Origin: JAAYBQ01 sp035403465 | GTDB taxonomy: Bacteria > Spirochaetota > UBA4802 > UBA5550 | Direction: 5' to 3' | Length of the DNA stretch: 64,000 nucleotides | Assembly: GCA_035403465.1 (NCBI GenBank) | Contig: DAONFG010000002.1 | Coordinates: 62,001 to 126,000 of the forward strand | Shown here: piece by piece, positions 1-9,199 of the stretch | Numbering within the stretch: the stretch's first letter is position 1 | Layout: each line of letters starts with the position of its first letter | Position numbers and translations under genes: made by a program | The notes under the pieces: model-generated | Databases searched by the model: none | Told to the model about the DNA's origin: nothing | Seen by the model: only the letters and a program-made list of their open reading frames with translations

Positions 1-244
1 TGAGTGAAGCGATAACAAGGAACTTATCCGCTATGGGATCTATAAATTTCCCGAACTCAGATTCCTGGTTGAACCTGCGCGCTACCCAGCCGTCAAAGAA
101 GTCAGTGATCGACGCAATAGCAAAAACTATCAGCGCGAGCATAAGATCATTGACCGCCAGAAGATATATAAAAAGAGGTATAAGAATTATCCGTGAATAC
201 GAGAGAAAATTAGCCAGATTCCATTTATCGCCTGTGAGTTTCAA
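1..244 (-). CDS. pgsA: CDP-diacylglycerol-glycerol-3-phosphate 3-phosphatidyltransferase, 3' part cut by window edge
   Basis: This is the first step of phosphatidylglycerol synthesis at the inner membrane: CDP-diacylglycerol plus glycerol-3-phosphate gives PG-phosphate. Reading leftwards from a TTG start, the visible 81 residues contain a hydrophobic segment (SRIILIPLFIYLLAV) and the CDP-alcohol phosphatidyltransferase signature DFFDGWVARRFNQ, followed about eight residues later by GKFIDPIADK. All four metal-binding aspartates are present. The TTG overlaps the rimO stop codon (TTGA) and has GGAG about eight bases upstream, so the two genes are translationally coupled. No ATG gives this frame near the rimO end. 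The C-terminal half lies outside the window. The identity as PgsA rather than another CDP-alcohol transferase is inferred from family and neighbours. Confidence 0.85.
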   Translation of the reverse strand, partial: MKLTGDKWNLANFLSYSRIILIPLFIYLLAVNDLMLALIVFAIASITDFFDGWVARRFNQESEFGKFIDPIADKFLVIASL

Positions 245-1587
245 ATCATTTCTCCAAAAAGATCATACTCTGTTGAATCCGTGACTCTTGCACGTACAAT
301 AGTGTTAACAGGATCAATCTTTGCGGTCAAGTAAAAAACACCGTCAACCTCCGGCGCGTCATACGCGGTCCGGCCGATATACATGTTTTCATCAACCCTC
401 TCCTCCACAAGCACATCAAGCTCCATGCCGGTCATCTGCTCCAGCTTCTCCTGCGAAATATCCCTCTGGAGCGACATAATCGCATCATAACGCTCCTGCT
501 TGGTCTCCTGCGCAACAGTGTCTTCAAGCCGGCATGCCCGGGTATCATCTTCTGGTGAATATGTAAAGCACCCTACACGGTCCAATTTCATAGCACCTGC
601 AAAATCAGCCAGCACCCTGAACTCCGCTTCTGTCTCACCGGGATAGCCTGTCATAAATGTTGAACGGATCCTGATTGACGGGACAGCTTTTCGCAGGCGC
701 GCAACAAGGTCAGCGTAAATCTCCGGGCTCCCTTTTCTCCCCATCGAGGCAAGGATGCGCGAAGAAACATGCTGGAATGGAATATCAATATAAGGCACAA
801 CCTTTTTATTCATAGAAAAAAGTGCTATTATTTCATCTGTTATTTTATCCGGGTGACAGTAGAGGAGTCGGATCCATCTGAGGTTGTCGATCAGAGACAG
901 GCGCTCTACAAGCGCCGGCAGGTTAATCCCTTCGCAACTGTATGATGTTATATCCTGCGCGATAATGTTCAGCTCCAGCGCGCCTGATGCGACGCATTCA
1001 TCCGCGTCACGGATGATATCATCAGGCGGAAAATTCACGAGAGGTCCCCTGATAAGCGGTATTGCGCAGTAACTGCAGTTATTAGAACAGCCGTCTGATA
1101 TTTTCAGGTATGAATACGGATAAGTGTTGTGAATCTTCCTTCTTGCATTAACAGTTCCGGGAACTGCAACTCCAAAGGCTCTGCACATACCGGGAATAAA
1201 ATCAGAGTCAGGTATTCCGTATAAAAAATCCACCTCAGGCATGTCCGCCCGGATCTCGTTATAATATCTTTTCGAGAGGCACCCGGTTACTGCAACCTTC
1301 CTGGTAAAATTCCGGTAGGTTCTTTTGCCGTGGTCCATGTACAGGCGTTCAGTTTCGTCATCACCCTCTTTAAGGGAAACGGCATCGAGAATAACCTCTA
1401 TGGATTCCTCTTTTGCATCGCGGATGAATCCGCATGTGTTTATTATTATAATGTCTGATTCTTCTGCGGATTCTGCGGGGTTGAAGCCCGCGGAGATCAT
1501 CCCGCCGTTGATCCTTTCAGAATCTACAAGATTCTTGGAACAACCGAGCGAGATGATGTAGAATGAAAGATCGGATGGGACAAACAC
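241..1587 (-). CDS. rimO: Ribosomal protein S12 methylthiotransferase RimO
   Basis: Radical-SAM methylthiotransferase that modifies an aspartate of ribosomal protein S12. The 448 residues match the usual family length. The N-terminal UPF0004 domain begins FYIISLGCSKNLVDSE and holds the first iron-sulfur cluster cysteines (also NTCGF and TGCLS). The radical-SAM cluster motif is CSNNCSYC near residue 170, preceded by KISDG, and the C-terminal 65 residues form a TRAM-like domain. SLGCSKN at the start and the family length favour RimO over MiaB or MtaB. It lies three bases after the rodZ-like gene and overlaps pgsA, so it is part of one operon. Confidence 0.95.
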   Translation of the reverse strand: MFVPSDLSFYIISLGCSKNLVDSERINGGMISAGFNPAESAEESDIIIINTCGFIRDAKEESIEVILDAVSLKEGDDETERLYMDHGKRTYRNFTRKVAVTGCLSKRYYNEIRADMPEVDFLYGIPDSDFIPGMCRAFGVAVPGTVNARRKIHNTYPYSYLKISDGCSNNCSYCAIPLIRGPLVNFPPDDIIRDADECVASGALELNIIAQDITSYSCEGINLPALVERLSLIDNLRWIRLLYCHPDKITDEIIALFSMNKKVVPYIDIPFQHVSSRILASMGRKGSPEIYADLVARLRKAVPSIRIRSTFMTGYPGETEAEFRVLADFAGAMKLDRVGCFTYSPEDDTRACRLEDTVAQETKQERYDAIMSLQRDISQEKLEQMTGMELDVLVEERVDENMYIGRTAYDAPEVDGVFYLTAKIDPVNTIVRARVTDSTEYDLFGEMI

Positions 1588-1590
1588 ATT

Positions 1591-2724
1591 TTACCAGTCG
1601 CGGACTTCGAGGTGGTAAAGATTAGGATTAGCAGGATCCTTTTTCCAGGTGATAACCTTGTTAGCGACCTGGCCCTGCCTGCCGAATACATATTCCTTTT
1701 CGTTTATCTTTGCCTTGATTCCGCCTGCGTTACCTATCTTGAACTGTATTGATTCAGAAGCTTCCCACTTCTCCTCTGAGCCCGCGGGCATGAATCCCTT
1801 GACCTTTCTGTTTCCGTCAAGGTATACTTCAATAAATGATTTCTGGACGAACTTGACTTCAAATGTAATCTTGAGGTTTTTGTTGCTCTGTGCAATTACC
1901 TTTGTATTGTCCCCTTCTGTAAGAGGTTTAACATTGGTATTCTCTACAACTGGCTCGGTCTGAACTGCAAGCGGCTGGCCCAGTTCTATCATGATATTGG
2001 CGCTGCTTTCAGTGAGCCCCCGGAGTGTTAAAAGAACCTCCCGCGGAGAACCGTTAAGGATGATTGACGCCTTGCTGTCAAGCTCAAGGGTCTGTTCTTT
2101 TTCATTGTTCTGGAGTGAAACCGTGATTTTTTTATCACCTATTTCTTTGACTATAAAGACTACCTCTTTTGTATCGACCAGGAACTGAACAGCCTCGCCC
2201 TTGTACGCGTAGACATTCCCTTTATCATTTGAAAGCTGTATGTTCTTTACCTTGCGTATATTGGAATTCTGGCTGAGTTCAAGCTCCTTCTTCATCTTTG
2301 CCGATTCTTCGGAATCGATATCCATATTGGAACCCGATATTGACAAGATGCCCCAGATGAAAAAAATGGACACAAGAACTGCCGCTCCTGCGAATATATA
2401 GTTTCTGTAGTTATCATAAAAAGTCATCAGCTGAATCATCCATGCCGATTTGGTAGGTCTGGTCAGCTCTTCAATCGGGGTTGCCGATTCACCTATCTTG
2501 TATCCCTTGTAAAGCTGGATCATCTCCTCTTCATTCAGCTTAAGGAGTTCTGAATACGCCCTGAGGAATCCGATTATATATGTTTCACTGGGAAATTTAT
2601 CAAAGTCCTCGTTCTCAAGCGCCTCAATATAGGTTGGTGCAATGTTTGTTTCATTGGCAACTTCCCGGATTGAAAGCTTTTTTGCTTCCCTCGTTGTTCT
2701 CAGTTTTTCCCCTATACTGTCCAC
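1591..2724 (-). CDS. rodZ: RodZ-like cytoskeleton/transcription protein (HTH_25, one TM, DUF4115)
   Basis: The 377-residue protein has an N-terminal cro/C1-type helix-turn-helix (LRTTREAKKLSIREVANET, then APTYIEALENEDFDKFP). A charged linker follows, then one membrane segment (YIFAGAAVLVSIFFIWGIL, about residues 109-130) and two periplasmic beta-rich segments. The last one matches the RodZ C-terminal DUF4115 pattern, with VYLDGNRKVKGFMPAG and IKIGNAGGI-type text. RodZ links MreB to the cell wall machinery. The start is GTG, with GAGGAG upstream overlapping the lolA end; its first residues MDSIGEKLRTTRE fit the family start. The periplasmic region is longer than in many RodZ proteins. The gene order lolA-rodZ-rimO-pgsA suggests an envelope housekeeping operon. 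Confidence 0.85.
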   Translation of the reverse strand: MDSIGEKLRTTREAKKLSIREVANETNIAPTYIEALENEDFDKFPSETYIIGFLRAYSELLKLNEEEMIQLYKGYKIGESATPIEELTRPTKSAWMIQLMTFYDNYRNYIFAGAAVLVSIFFIWGILSISGSNMDIDSEESAKMKKELELSQNSNIRKVKNIQLSNDKGNVYAYKGEAVQFLVDTKEVVFIVKEIGDKKITVSLQNNEKEQTLELDSKASIILNGSPREVLLTLRGLTESSANIMIELGQPLAVQTEPVVENTNVKPLTEGDNTKVIAQSNKNLKITFEVKFVQKSFIEVYLDGNRKVKGFMPAGSEEKWEASESIQFKIGNAGGIKAKINEKEYVFGRQGQVANKVITWKKDPANPNLYHLEVRDW

Positions 2725-2726
2725 GA

Positions 2727-3422
2727 CTACTCCTCTGAAATCATCGGATTTTTTATTAACCTTGCAGTTGCAGGTATCTCAAATTTAAAAATACCGTTGG
2801 GCAGGTCTATGTTGGTTTTTATATCGGAAAGGGTTATCACTACCTTTTTCCCTGTCGATGTTTCCCCTTCGGCCTTAATTATAAAATAGCTTTCGGAAAC
2901 CCACAGTTTTATTGTACGGTAACCGCTCCTGGTTTCTTTCTGTTTCAGGATGAGAGTGTACATTTTGCTCCCGTCCGGCATTGTTTCAGGCTCCTCCTTT
3001 GAAGCGAACCTGTAATGGTACTTGTTAAAAAGTCTCGAAAGCCCGGCCTCTGAACCTGATGTAAAAATCCCGGATTCGGACATGAGGTCCTGCTCTGCCA
3101 CAACATTGAGCGAGGGGATGTAGACCCACATCATTTCGCCGTTTGATACAATCCTCTGTCTTGAGGGATTTGTAAACTCCATGAGAAGTTTGTCAGATCC
3201 CTTGGACTTGAGCACTCCTGTCTGGGTAACCCTGCGGCCGTCCTTCTCTGACTGGATCTGGAAATTCGCCTGGTATGATTCAAGTCCTGCATATGTTTTT
3301 TTAATATTCTTGACGATGTCGCTTACTGTTACGAAGTCGAACTTGTAGGCAAAGGCACTCCCTGCGGCAATAAAGAATATGAATACTGAGCATGTGAGGA
3401 GTTTTTGTGTTTTTTTATTCAT
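2727..3422 (-). CDS. lolA: Outer-membrane lipoprotein carrier protein LolA
   Basis: Periplasmic chaperone that ferries lipoproteins to the outer membrane. The 231-residue protein starts with a signal peptide (MNKKTQKLLTCSVFIFFIAAGSAFA). The LolA fold follows: an early helix (VSDIVKNIKKTYAGLESYQANFQ), GVLKSKGSDKLLMEFTNPSRQRIVSNGEMMWVY-type strands, and an amphipathic C-terminal region ending NLPNGIFKFEIPATARLI. It is the first gene of the minus-strand operon that continues into rodZ-like, rimO and pgsA, two bases separating it from the rodZ-like start. It indicates a diderm envelope. LolB or LolCDE partners are not in the window. Confidence 0.9.
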   Translation of the reverse strand: MNKKTQKLLTCSVFIFFIAAGSAFAYKFDFVTVSDIVKNIKKTYAGLESYQANFQIQSEKDGRRVTQTGVLKSKGSDKLLMEFTNPSRQRIVSNGEMMWVYIPSLNVVAEQDLMSESGIFTSGSEAGLSRLFNKYHYRFASKEEPETMPDGSKMYTLILKQKETRSGYRTIKLWVSESYFIIKAEGETSTGKKVVITLSDIKTNIDLPNGIFKFEIPATARLIKNPMISEE

Positions 3423-3770
3423 TTGTCTTCTTTGTATTATTAGTTTTATTAAAAAATTTTTATTCTAGTTGCTGCGAAACCGCATTCATTGTCCGCAGGT
3501 AACTTCTGCGGCAGATCTCTCAGGGCTCCGCCCCGGAACCCTGTAAAACAAACAGTTTTTGCAGCAAATCCATTATTAACTATCAGAAAGCTGTCGTGAA
3601 GACAGACCGGGTCACATCAATTAGATTTAACGTCAATAAAAAGTCAATACTAAAAAATTGAGCCAGGTGTAAACGCTTTTTAGCATAATGGAGCGAAAAA
3701 ATAAATTAAATTGGTAGACAAATATTAAATTAACACAATTATTGAAAGATCACTCACTACAGGAAATTCC
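3423..3770. repeat. Intergenic region with two palindromic hairpins
   Basis: The gap between lolA and the small plus-strand gene holds no convincing gene. Two hairpins stand side by side. At 3493-3511 CCGCAG pairs with CTGCGG around a 7-base loop. At 3521-3543 CAGGG-C-TCCG pairs with CGGA-A-CCCTG around CCC. The second resembles the GGGCTCCGCCCCGGA palindromes scattered through many bacterial genomes. Both lie upstream of lolA, so they could also act in its leader. The rest is AT-rich. Confidence 0.45.
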
Positions 3771-3959
3771 ATGAAAGCGATATTTATTGGCAACAGGAAG
3801 TTAAGGGAGATAGACCTTCTTGATCCCCGTCTTGATGAGGACCTTTTTGTAATTATGAACGAGTTCTCACTGATGGAATCGCATATAATCTATTTTTCCG
3901 CAGGCGACGCAAAGATTAAAGAGATACTCATAAAAAAAGATCCGACCTGGTCTGTTTAA
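3771..3959 (+). CDS. Small protein of unknown function (62 aa)
   Basis: A short ORF with a reasonable ribosome-binding site (AGGAAATTCC just before ATG). The protein is mixed hydrophobic and charged: MKAIFIGNRKLREIDLLDP, then a segment rich in D/E, ending IKKDPTWSV. There is no signal peptide or membrane segment. I do not recognise a family. The opening strand-turn pattern is that of a small alpha/beta fold, which is weak evidence. It stands alone between two minus-strand operons, with its 3' end 19 bases from the convergent pseudouridine synthase gene. Confidence 0.45.
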   Translation: MKAIFIGNRKLREIDLLDPRLDEDLFVIMNEFSLMESHIIYFSAGDAKIKEILIKKDPTWSV

Positions 3960-3978
3960 TACAGGCTTCAGTAAATTT

Positions 3979-4929
3979 TTATACCAATTCCAGCCCCAGT
4001 TCAGCAATCAGCTTTTCCATATCATCAGGCAGCAGGGCACATATACTCATATTCCTGCCGGTAAACGGATGTACAAATCCTATACTGTATGAATGGAGGG
4101 CACACCTGCTGAAACCTGCACGTGTCACTACTGAATCCGTCAGCCCGTTCCTGACATAATCGAGGTAGACACTTTCATCTTCACCGTAAAGTTTGTCGCC
4201 GATTATGGGATACCCTGCGTACTTCAGGTGCACCCTGATCTGGTGCATGCGGCCCGTGACAGGAACCGCCTCCAGAAGCGCCGAACTTTGAGATGCTGAA
4301 AGTAACCTGAAACTGGTGCATGACGCTTCAGCTGCACCTGGATATGCCTCGCGTTTTTTACGGATTACCGATGCACGCGCCTGCCCTATGGGAACATCTA
4401 TGGTGAACTCTCCTTTTTCAGGAACTCCTCTTACAACTGCCCTGTAGCTCTTTGCGAAACTCCCGAAATTTTTCTGCATCATCGATGCTGCCCCGGCACT
4501 TTTAGCGAAGAGTATTGCGCCCGAGGTCTCCCTGTCGAGCCTGTGAACCGGAAAAAGTTTTACGCCGAGATCATTTTCAAGAAGCATAACAAGCGTATTG
4601 TGGAAAAACACACCGGACGGGTGAACGGGAAGGTTACCGCTCTTGTTTACGGCAATGAATTGTTCATCTTCAAAAATCACACGGTAGCGGGGATCAATCT
4701 CAGGTTCTTCATACGCTTCAGCAATGTATGTGACCATGTCTCCGGGCCTGATTTTTCTTCCAGGCACAATAACCGGTGCACCGTTCAAAAGAACACGGCC
4801 TTCCGCAATCTCCCGCTGCCACGATGTACGGCTTAAATAGTTGAACCTGGAAGAAAGGTAAATATCAAGCCTCTGCGTCTGTGTCCCTGCGGGAACCGCA
4901 GAACCTATAATTCTGTCTGAAGATTCCAT
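3979..4929 (-). CDS. RluA/RluD-family RNA pseudouridine synthase
   Basis: Converts specific uridines in rRNA or tRNA to pseudouridine. The 316-residue protein has an N-terminal S4 RNA-binding domain (RLDIYLSSRFNYLSRTSWQREIAEGRVLLNG). The catalytic domain carries the signature PVHRLDRETSGAILFAKS, whose HRLD aspartate is the catalytic residue, followed by GRMHQIRVHLKYAGYPIIGDKLYG. Length and domain order match RluD/RluC. The exact target (23S rRNA positions or tRNA) cannot be assigned from sequence alone. The stop codon of the upstream large gene ends two bases before this ATG, so the two are probably cotranscribed. Confidence 0.9.
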   Translation of the reverse strand: MESSDRIIGSAVPAGTQTQRLDIYLSSRFNYLSRTSWQREIAEGRVLLNGAPVIVPGRKIRPGDMVTYIAEAYEEPEIDPRYRVIFEDEQFIAVNKSGNLPVHPSGVFFHNTLVMLLENDLGVKLFPVHRLDRETSGAILFAKSAGAASMMQKNFGSFAKSYRAVVRGVPEKGEFTIDVPIGQARASVIRKKREAYPGAAEASCTSFRLLSASQSSALLEAVPVTGRMHQIRVHLKYAGYPIIGDKLYGEDESVYLDYVRNGLTDSVVTRAGFSRCALHSYSIGFVHPFTGRNMSICALLPDDMEKLIAELGLELV

Positions 4930-4930
4930 G

Positions 4931-7402
4931 TTATAAAAGAACCGAAATCATGCCGTCTTTCATCATGCCGCGCCTGTCAAAATCCTTATCTGTTACTACA
5001 TAATCCTGGTTGCGGAGGAATCCCGCATGACTTGCAATCCCGTCCTCAAGCTGTATCATTATCTTTTTTGCAACTTCAATATTCCTATACACATTTGAAC
5101 CTTTCCATTCCCTGTATAGACCGGCGCTGAATAGAATCTCGCTGCTGCCGGCAGATATTTCCGAGACCCCCTGCAGAATCCTGTGCAGCAGTTCAGCGGC
5201 CATACTTTGCGACATCCCGCTGAAAAAACCCGTTATTATACCGCCGCTGCTCCTGAAAGCATTATTTTCTGAACCCGCTCCTGCAAGAACGTTATTTATC
5301 ACGCCTGCAAATTTTTTATACACAAGGTCTCCCGCATCTTTACCTGACCTTCGGTTGATCTCGTCCAGGTTGCTTATCTCACAGCAGAAAACAAATCTTG
5401 CCGTATCGCCATTATAGCATTTCTTATCGTCATAGTATACGGGGAGAATGAAATCTTCGAAGTATTCCCATTTTCTGAAACCTGTAAGACTGTCAGCATA
5501 AACCCTGTCCATCTCTTCCGCGATATCACTTTGTCCTTCTGCCTGGACCTGCCGGGCTGAATTTCCGTCTTCGGACACAGCCCCCGGTTCTTTACCCTGC
5601 AGCTTCTCCTGAAGTTTATCAATCTCCTGGTGAACCGCCTCTATACCCTTATGCCCTAAATACTCTGCAAAGTAGAATCCGATTGAGCACCCTGCCTCAA
5701 GAAAATCCATAAGGGATGCATCCTTCTTCCCGAGTATGACCTCTATTGTCCTGATCCTGGAATGCCTGATCCTGGAATTAACTGCATAGTCATACCTGTC
5801 CATGGAATCGGGAGGTTCATTCCTCCCTTCCGTATTAAACCTGACTATGATATCATTAAACCTCATGCACAGGTTATAGCACTTCGAAGAAATCGACGAT
5901 AGTGTTTCACGAATCAGCCTTGCGCCCTCAATTCTGGGGAGTTCCCTGTCAGCGTCAGCAAGGGCCTGAATAAGCGAACTACCCTCCTCTGTCAGCGGCA
6001 CCCTTAATCCCGCAAGATCCTTACCCCTGCTGCCCTGGAGCTCCTGCCCAAAATTTATAAAATCCTCGGCAGCCTTAACAAGATCCGGGAACCGGCTGAA
6101 AAAAACATCAGACCTGTCATTTTCATATTCCACTGTAAATCCGCCGCTGCCTGCGACGGGATCAACAATGTACTTGATATATCCTTCGATAATTTTAACA
6201 ATCTTTGACAGCGGTTTGTACTGATCCCTTGACGCAGAACGTTCTGCAGTTTTATCCAGGGCAAATATTTTTTCAGCAAAGGCTGCACCCATTCCGGAGT
6301 ATTTCATAGTAAGGGGGATAAGCTCATCAAGCCTTGATTTGATCCGGTAATCATCACTCTCGCGTTTTGTTTCCTCATCCTTAAGTCTCTGAACAGCTCC
6401 CTGCGTAAGATTTTTTGCGTCCGTATCAACAAGACCCTCCTCGCCGGAAAGGTACATCAGCTGGTTTATGGTCATAACGCAGACTCCGAAGTGAGAGGTA
6501 TAAAATGAAAACAATGCTCCACAGATGCTCTTCTTCATCATGCTGTGCCCGGTATACTTTACGACAATATTGTTCTGAAGCGGCCTGTCCGTCATCAGAC
6601 CGATAAATCCCCAGAACCCGTGACCAGGCTGACGGTCTTTAAAAACTTTTTTCAGGGCGCGGTCAATCCCTGATGAGTTTTTCAAAACGCAGATGAACCT
6701 GGATGTAAAATCCTCCATAAATTCCAACAACTCTGCAGGATCGTAGCTTGAATACTTTTTTTGTTCATTGAATCTTTCCGCAGCGATACCTGCTTCTGCC
6801 AGCTTCACCAGTGAATTGTATTCCAGCGTACTCAGATAGTAATAGTATTCATCCAGCACCCTGAACAGTTCATCTTCAATCTGCCTGTACCATGTTACAA
6901 AATTTACGCGCAGCAGGTCAAGGGTGCTGGCTTTGTACAGATGGGTAAAGGGCGTTATTGTCCCGTAATCAAGCGCGAACCTGAAGAGCCTGTACCAGTT
7001 TGTCAAGAAGAAGGGCGACCTTGAAAGGGCGGCTATCTCCTTCTTTATCCTGCCCTCCTCAGTCTTTGTTCCTGAATCTGATAAGTGCCTCTCCCTGACT
7101 GTACGCATAAGGTCTTCAGCCATACGCTTTTTGGCAAGGCTGCCCAGACCGGAAGAGGCTATTACTGCAAACCGTTCCCTTTCATGACGCGTCAGCTCTA
7201 TTTTTTTTCCGGTAACGTATTTTTCAAATGAACTGACTGTCTCCCTGAATGAGTTATAGTACTGGCGTTCAGCAGAACTTTCCGACTCCTTCATTTCTTC
7301 AAGTACCCGGTTCAGCTTATCAAGATAGTCCCTGTGCTCCTTTGAATAGAGCCCGACCTCGTCTATGTAGCCTTCAACCTGTCTATCAAAACCCTCTTTC
7401 AT
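4931..7402 (-). CDS. Large protein with degenerate GGDEF domain at the C-terminus
   Basis: An 823-residue soluble protein. The first 600 residues are helical and charged, with coiled-coil-like N-terminal text (YSKEHRDYLDKLNRVLEEMKES), and I recognise no family in them. The C-terminal 190 residues have GGDEF-fold features: DSLTGFRKWEYF near residue 638, then an FVFCCEISNLDEINRRSGKDAGD stretch, and RSSGGIITGFFSG near 717 where an active enzyme has RxGGDEF. The glycine pair remains, but the D-E-F residues are replaced, so diguanylate cyclase activity is unlikely. It may bind nucleotide or act as a scaffold. It sits directly upstream of the pseudouridine synthase gene, possibly as an operon. Confidence 0.6.
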   Translation of the reverse strand: MKEGFDRQVEGYIDEVGLYSKEHRDYLDKLNRVLEEMKESESSAERQYYNSFRETVSSFEKYVTGKKIELTRHERERFAVIASSGLGSLAKKRMAEDLMRTVRERHLSDSGTKTEEGRIKKEIAALSRSPFFLTNWYRLFRFALDYGTITPFTHLYKASTLDLLRVNFVTWYRQIEDELFRVLDEYYYYLSTLEYNSLVKLAEAGIAAERFNEQKKYSSYDPAELLEFMEDFTSRFICVLKNSSGIDRALKKVFKDRQPGHGFWGFIGLMTDRPLQNNIVVKYTGHSMMKKSICGALFSFYTSHFGVCVMTINQLMYLSGEEGLVDTDAKNLTQGAVQRLKDEETKRESDDYRIKSRLDELIPLTMKYSGMGAAFAEKIFALDKTAERSASRDQYKPLSKIVKIIEGYIKYIVDPVAGSGGFTVEYENDRSDVFFSRFPDLVKAAEDFINFGQELQGSRGKDLAGLRVPLTEEGSSLIQALADADRELPRIEGARLIRETLSSISSKCYNLCMRFNDIIVRFNTEGRNEPPDSMDRYDYAVNSRIRHSRIRTIEVILGKKDASLMDFLEAGCSIGFYFAEYLGHKGIEAVHQEIDKLQEKLQGKEPGAVSEDGNSARQVQAEGQSDIAEEMDRVYADSLTGFRKWEYFEDFILPVYYDDKKCYNGDTARFVFCCEISNLDEINRRSGKDAGDLVYKKFAGVINNVLAGAGSENNAFRSSGGIITGFFSGMSQSMAAELLHRILQGVSEISAGSSEILFSAGLYREWKGSNVYRNIEVAKKIMIQLEDGIASHAGFLRNQDYVVTDKDFDRRGMMKDGMISVLL

Positions 7403-7804
7403 CAGGTTCTCCGTAATTATCAGCAGTCATACTTTTGTTTTCTAAAAATATTCACCGGGTTTTCCTTACCGGTTTATACAAGACTTGATTGCATTAATAC
7501 AATATAATATTAAATACATATTTATACCCTGTCAGGGGAGATTTAAGCTGAATTTTATTACTCCGGATACTGATTTAATGCTTAAAAACCAGTTCTGCAT
7601 TGACTGCCACGTCAGTATACGAACTTTTGTTTTTTCTGTATAAAACCTGTATTCCAACCTCATAGTACAGACCGCAGAAAAGCCGTTTTATTTTTATTTT
7701 CAGGATAGTTTAGGCATAAATACTAATTACTATTAATAAAAAATGATTGAAAACAGAATACCATCATTCTGTTCTGTATAGACAAAGCAATATCAAGGAA
7801 AACA
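7403..7804. other. Gene-free divergent intergenic region
   Basis: AT-rich spacer between the divergently transcribed large GGDEF-like gene and the glycosyltransferase gene. It must contain both promoters. TATAAT-like sequences occur near 7503 and elsewhere, but none has a well-spaced -35 partner that I would defend. No RNA gene or repeat is seen. Confidence 0.4.
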
Positions 7805-8965
7805 ATGAAGAAAAAACTATCAATAATTGTCCCGACATTCAAAGAAGCACCAAACATACCGGAACTGGTACGGCGAATCGATTCTTCGATAAAAAACAGC
7901 TATGACTATGAAATCATCATAGTTGATGATAATTCACAGGATGGCATAGAAAGAACAGTTGATGAACTGAAACATAATTATCCGGTTAATCTGAAAATCA
8001 GGTTCTCTGAGAAGGGGCTGTCTTCTGCTGTTATTGCAGGATTTGAGATGGTAACCGGCCATATCATTGTAGTAATGGATGCAGACCTGAGCCATCCTCC
8101 TGAAAAAATAACGGCACTTGCAGACAAGATTGTTAATGAAGGATACGAATTTGTAATCGGGAGCAGATTTGTTACAGGAGGATCTTCGGATCATTTTGAT
8201 CTTTACAGAAAAACAAACGCCTATGTTTCCAAGATCATTGCACGGCCGTTTACAAAAGTAAAAGATCCGATGGCCGGGTTCTTTGCTTTTCCTGCCAGTC
8301 TGCTTGAAAAAAATGTACCGTTGAATCCGCTGGGATTTAAAATAGGTCTCGAGCTGCTGGTCAAGCTATCACCAAAAAAAATCACCGAAGTTCCTATTGA
8401 GTTTCAGGAGAGACTCTACGGTGAAAGCAAACTTACATTTAAGCAGCAGATACTCTACCTGGTTCACATATGGCGCCTGTTCAGGTTCAAGTACAGAACA
8501 CTCGGTGAATTTCTTGTCTTTTCAATGATCGGAACTTCAGGGATGATTATAGACCTGACGTTCATCCACCTGTCCTATAAATTGCTTTTATGGTTGCTGA
8601 GCAAAGAATACATTTATGCCCCCGCGTATGCGTTGAACATTCTGGCAACAGATCCCGCCGGCGTCATGTTCCGCACAGCGCTTGTTGTTGGATTTATTTT
8701 TGCGCTCACATCAAATTTTCTCCTTAACAGGTATTTCAACTTCCGCAAAACCGCTACTCACATATTACGGCAGTACTCGAGATTTTTTATAGTCAGCATT
8801 GCCGGGTTCTCGGTAAAATGGTACATTTCAGTTTATCTTTTTGAAACAAATCCGTTCTTTAAACAATACTATCTCTTAGCTGCTTTTATAGGCATCATGG
8901 GCGGACTGACAATCAACTTCGCGGGATCAAAACTTTTTGTTTTCCGTCACGGGGTGAATGATTGA
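7805..8965 (+). CDS. GT2 dolichyl/polyprenyl-phosphate sugar synthase fused to GtrA-like membrane domain
   Basis: Transfers a sugar (mannose or glucose) from a nucleotide donor to polyprenyl phosphate and probably moves the product across the membrane. Residues 1-230 form a GT-A domain typical of DPM1-type enzymes: LSIIVPTFKEAPNIPELV, IIIVDDNSQDG, and the metal motif MDADLSHPPEKI. From about residue 235 a GtrA-like region has four hydrophobic segments (FLVFSMIGTSGMIIDL, FRTALVVGFIFALTSNFLLNRYFNF, FFIVSIAGFSV, LLAAFIGIMGGLTINF). The start ATG has AAGGAAAAC upstream. The downstream DUF6485 gene overlaps its stop. Donor and acceptor are not determined by the sequence. Confidence 0.85.
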   Translation: MKKKLSIIVPTFKEAPNIPELVRRIDSSIKNSYDYEIIIVDDNSQDGIERTVDELKHNYPVNLKIRFSEKGLSSAVIAGFEMVTGHIIVVMDADLSHPPEKITALADKIVNEGYEFVIGSRFVTGGSSDHFDLYRKTNAYVSKIIARPFTKVKDPMAGFFAFPASLLEKNVPLNPLGFKIGLELLVKLSPKKITEVPIEFQERLYGESKLTFKQQILYLVHIWRLFRFKYRTLGEFLVFSMIGTSGMIIDLTFIHLSYKLLLWLLSKEYIYAPAYALNILATDPAGVMFRTALVVGFIFALTSNFLLNRYFNFRKTATHILRQYSRFFIVSIAGFSVKWYISVYLFETNPFFKQYYLLAAFIGIMGGLTINFAGSKLFVFRHGVND

Positions 8966-9168
8966 TGGAATGCCGGAAAGATCAAAACCTGAAAGGATGC
9001 GGCTGCACTTATACTCCCTGTTCAAGAAAAGGACTGTGCTGCGAATGCATCTCGTATCACAAAAGGGCGAGGGAACTGCCTGCGTGTTTCTTCCCGGATA
9101 AATCGGAGAGGAGCTATGACAGGTCTTATGAACACTTCGCAAGGCTTGTGGCAAAAGGAGAAGTTTAG
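8965..9168 (+). CDS. Cysteine-rich DUF6485-type cytosolic protein
   Basis: A 67-residue protein with many cysteines: LKGCGCTYTPCSRKGLCCEC, then SYHKRARELPACFF and a SYDRSYEHFARL tail. This matches what I know of the small DUF6485 family, probably a metal- or cluster-binding protein of unknown role. The ATG at 8965 shares its A with the TGA stop of the glycosyltransferase gene. An in-frame TTG three bases earlier is less likely to be the start. It has no signal peptide. Function unknown. Confidence 0.7.
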   Translation: MECRKDQNLKGCGCTYTPCSRKGLCCECISYHKRARELPACFFPDKSERSYDRSYEHFARLVAKGEV

Positions 9169-9199
9169 GATAAAAAAACTTTAATGCACGCTAAATTTA

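Noticed and set aside
33..284. Plus-strand ORF at the left edge
   Set aside because: Antisense to pgsA, which has a full catalytic signature on the minus strand.
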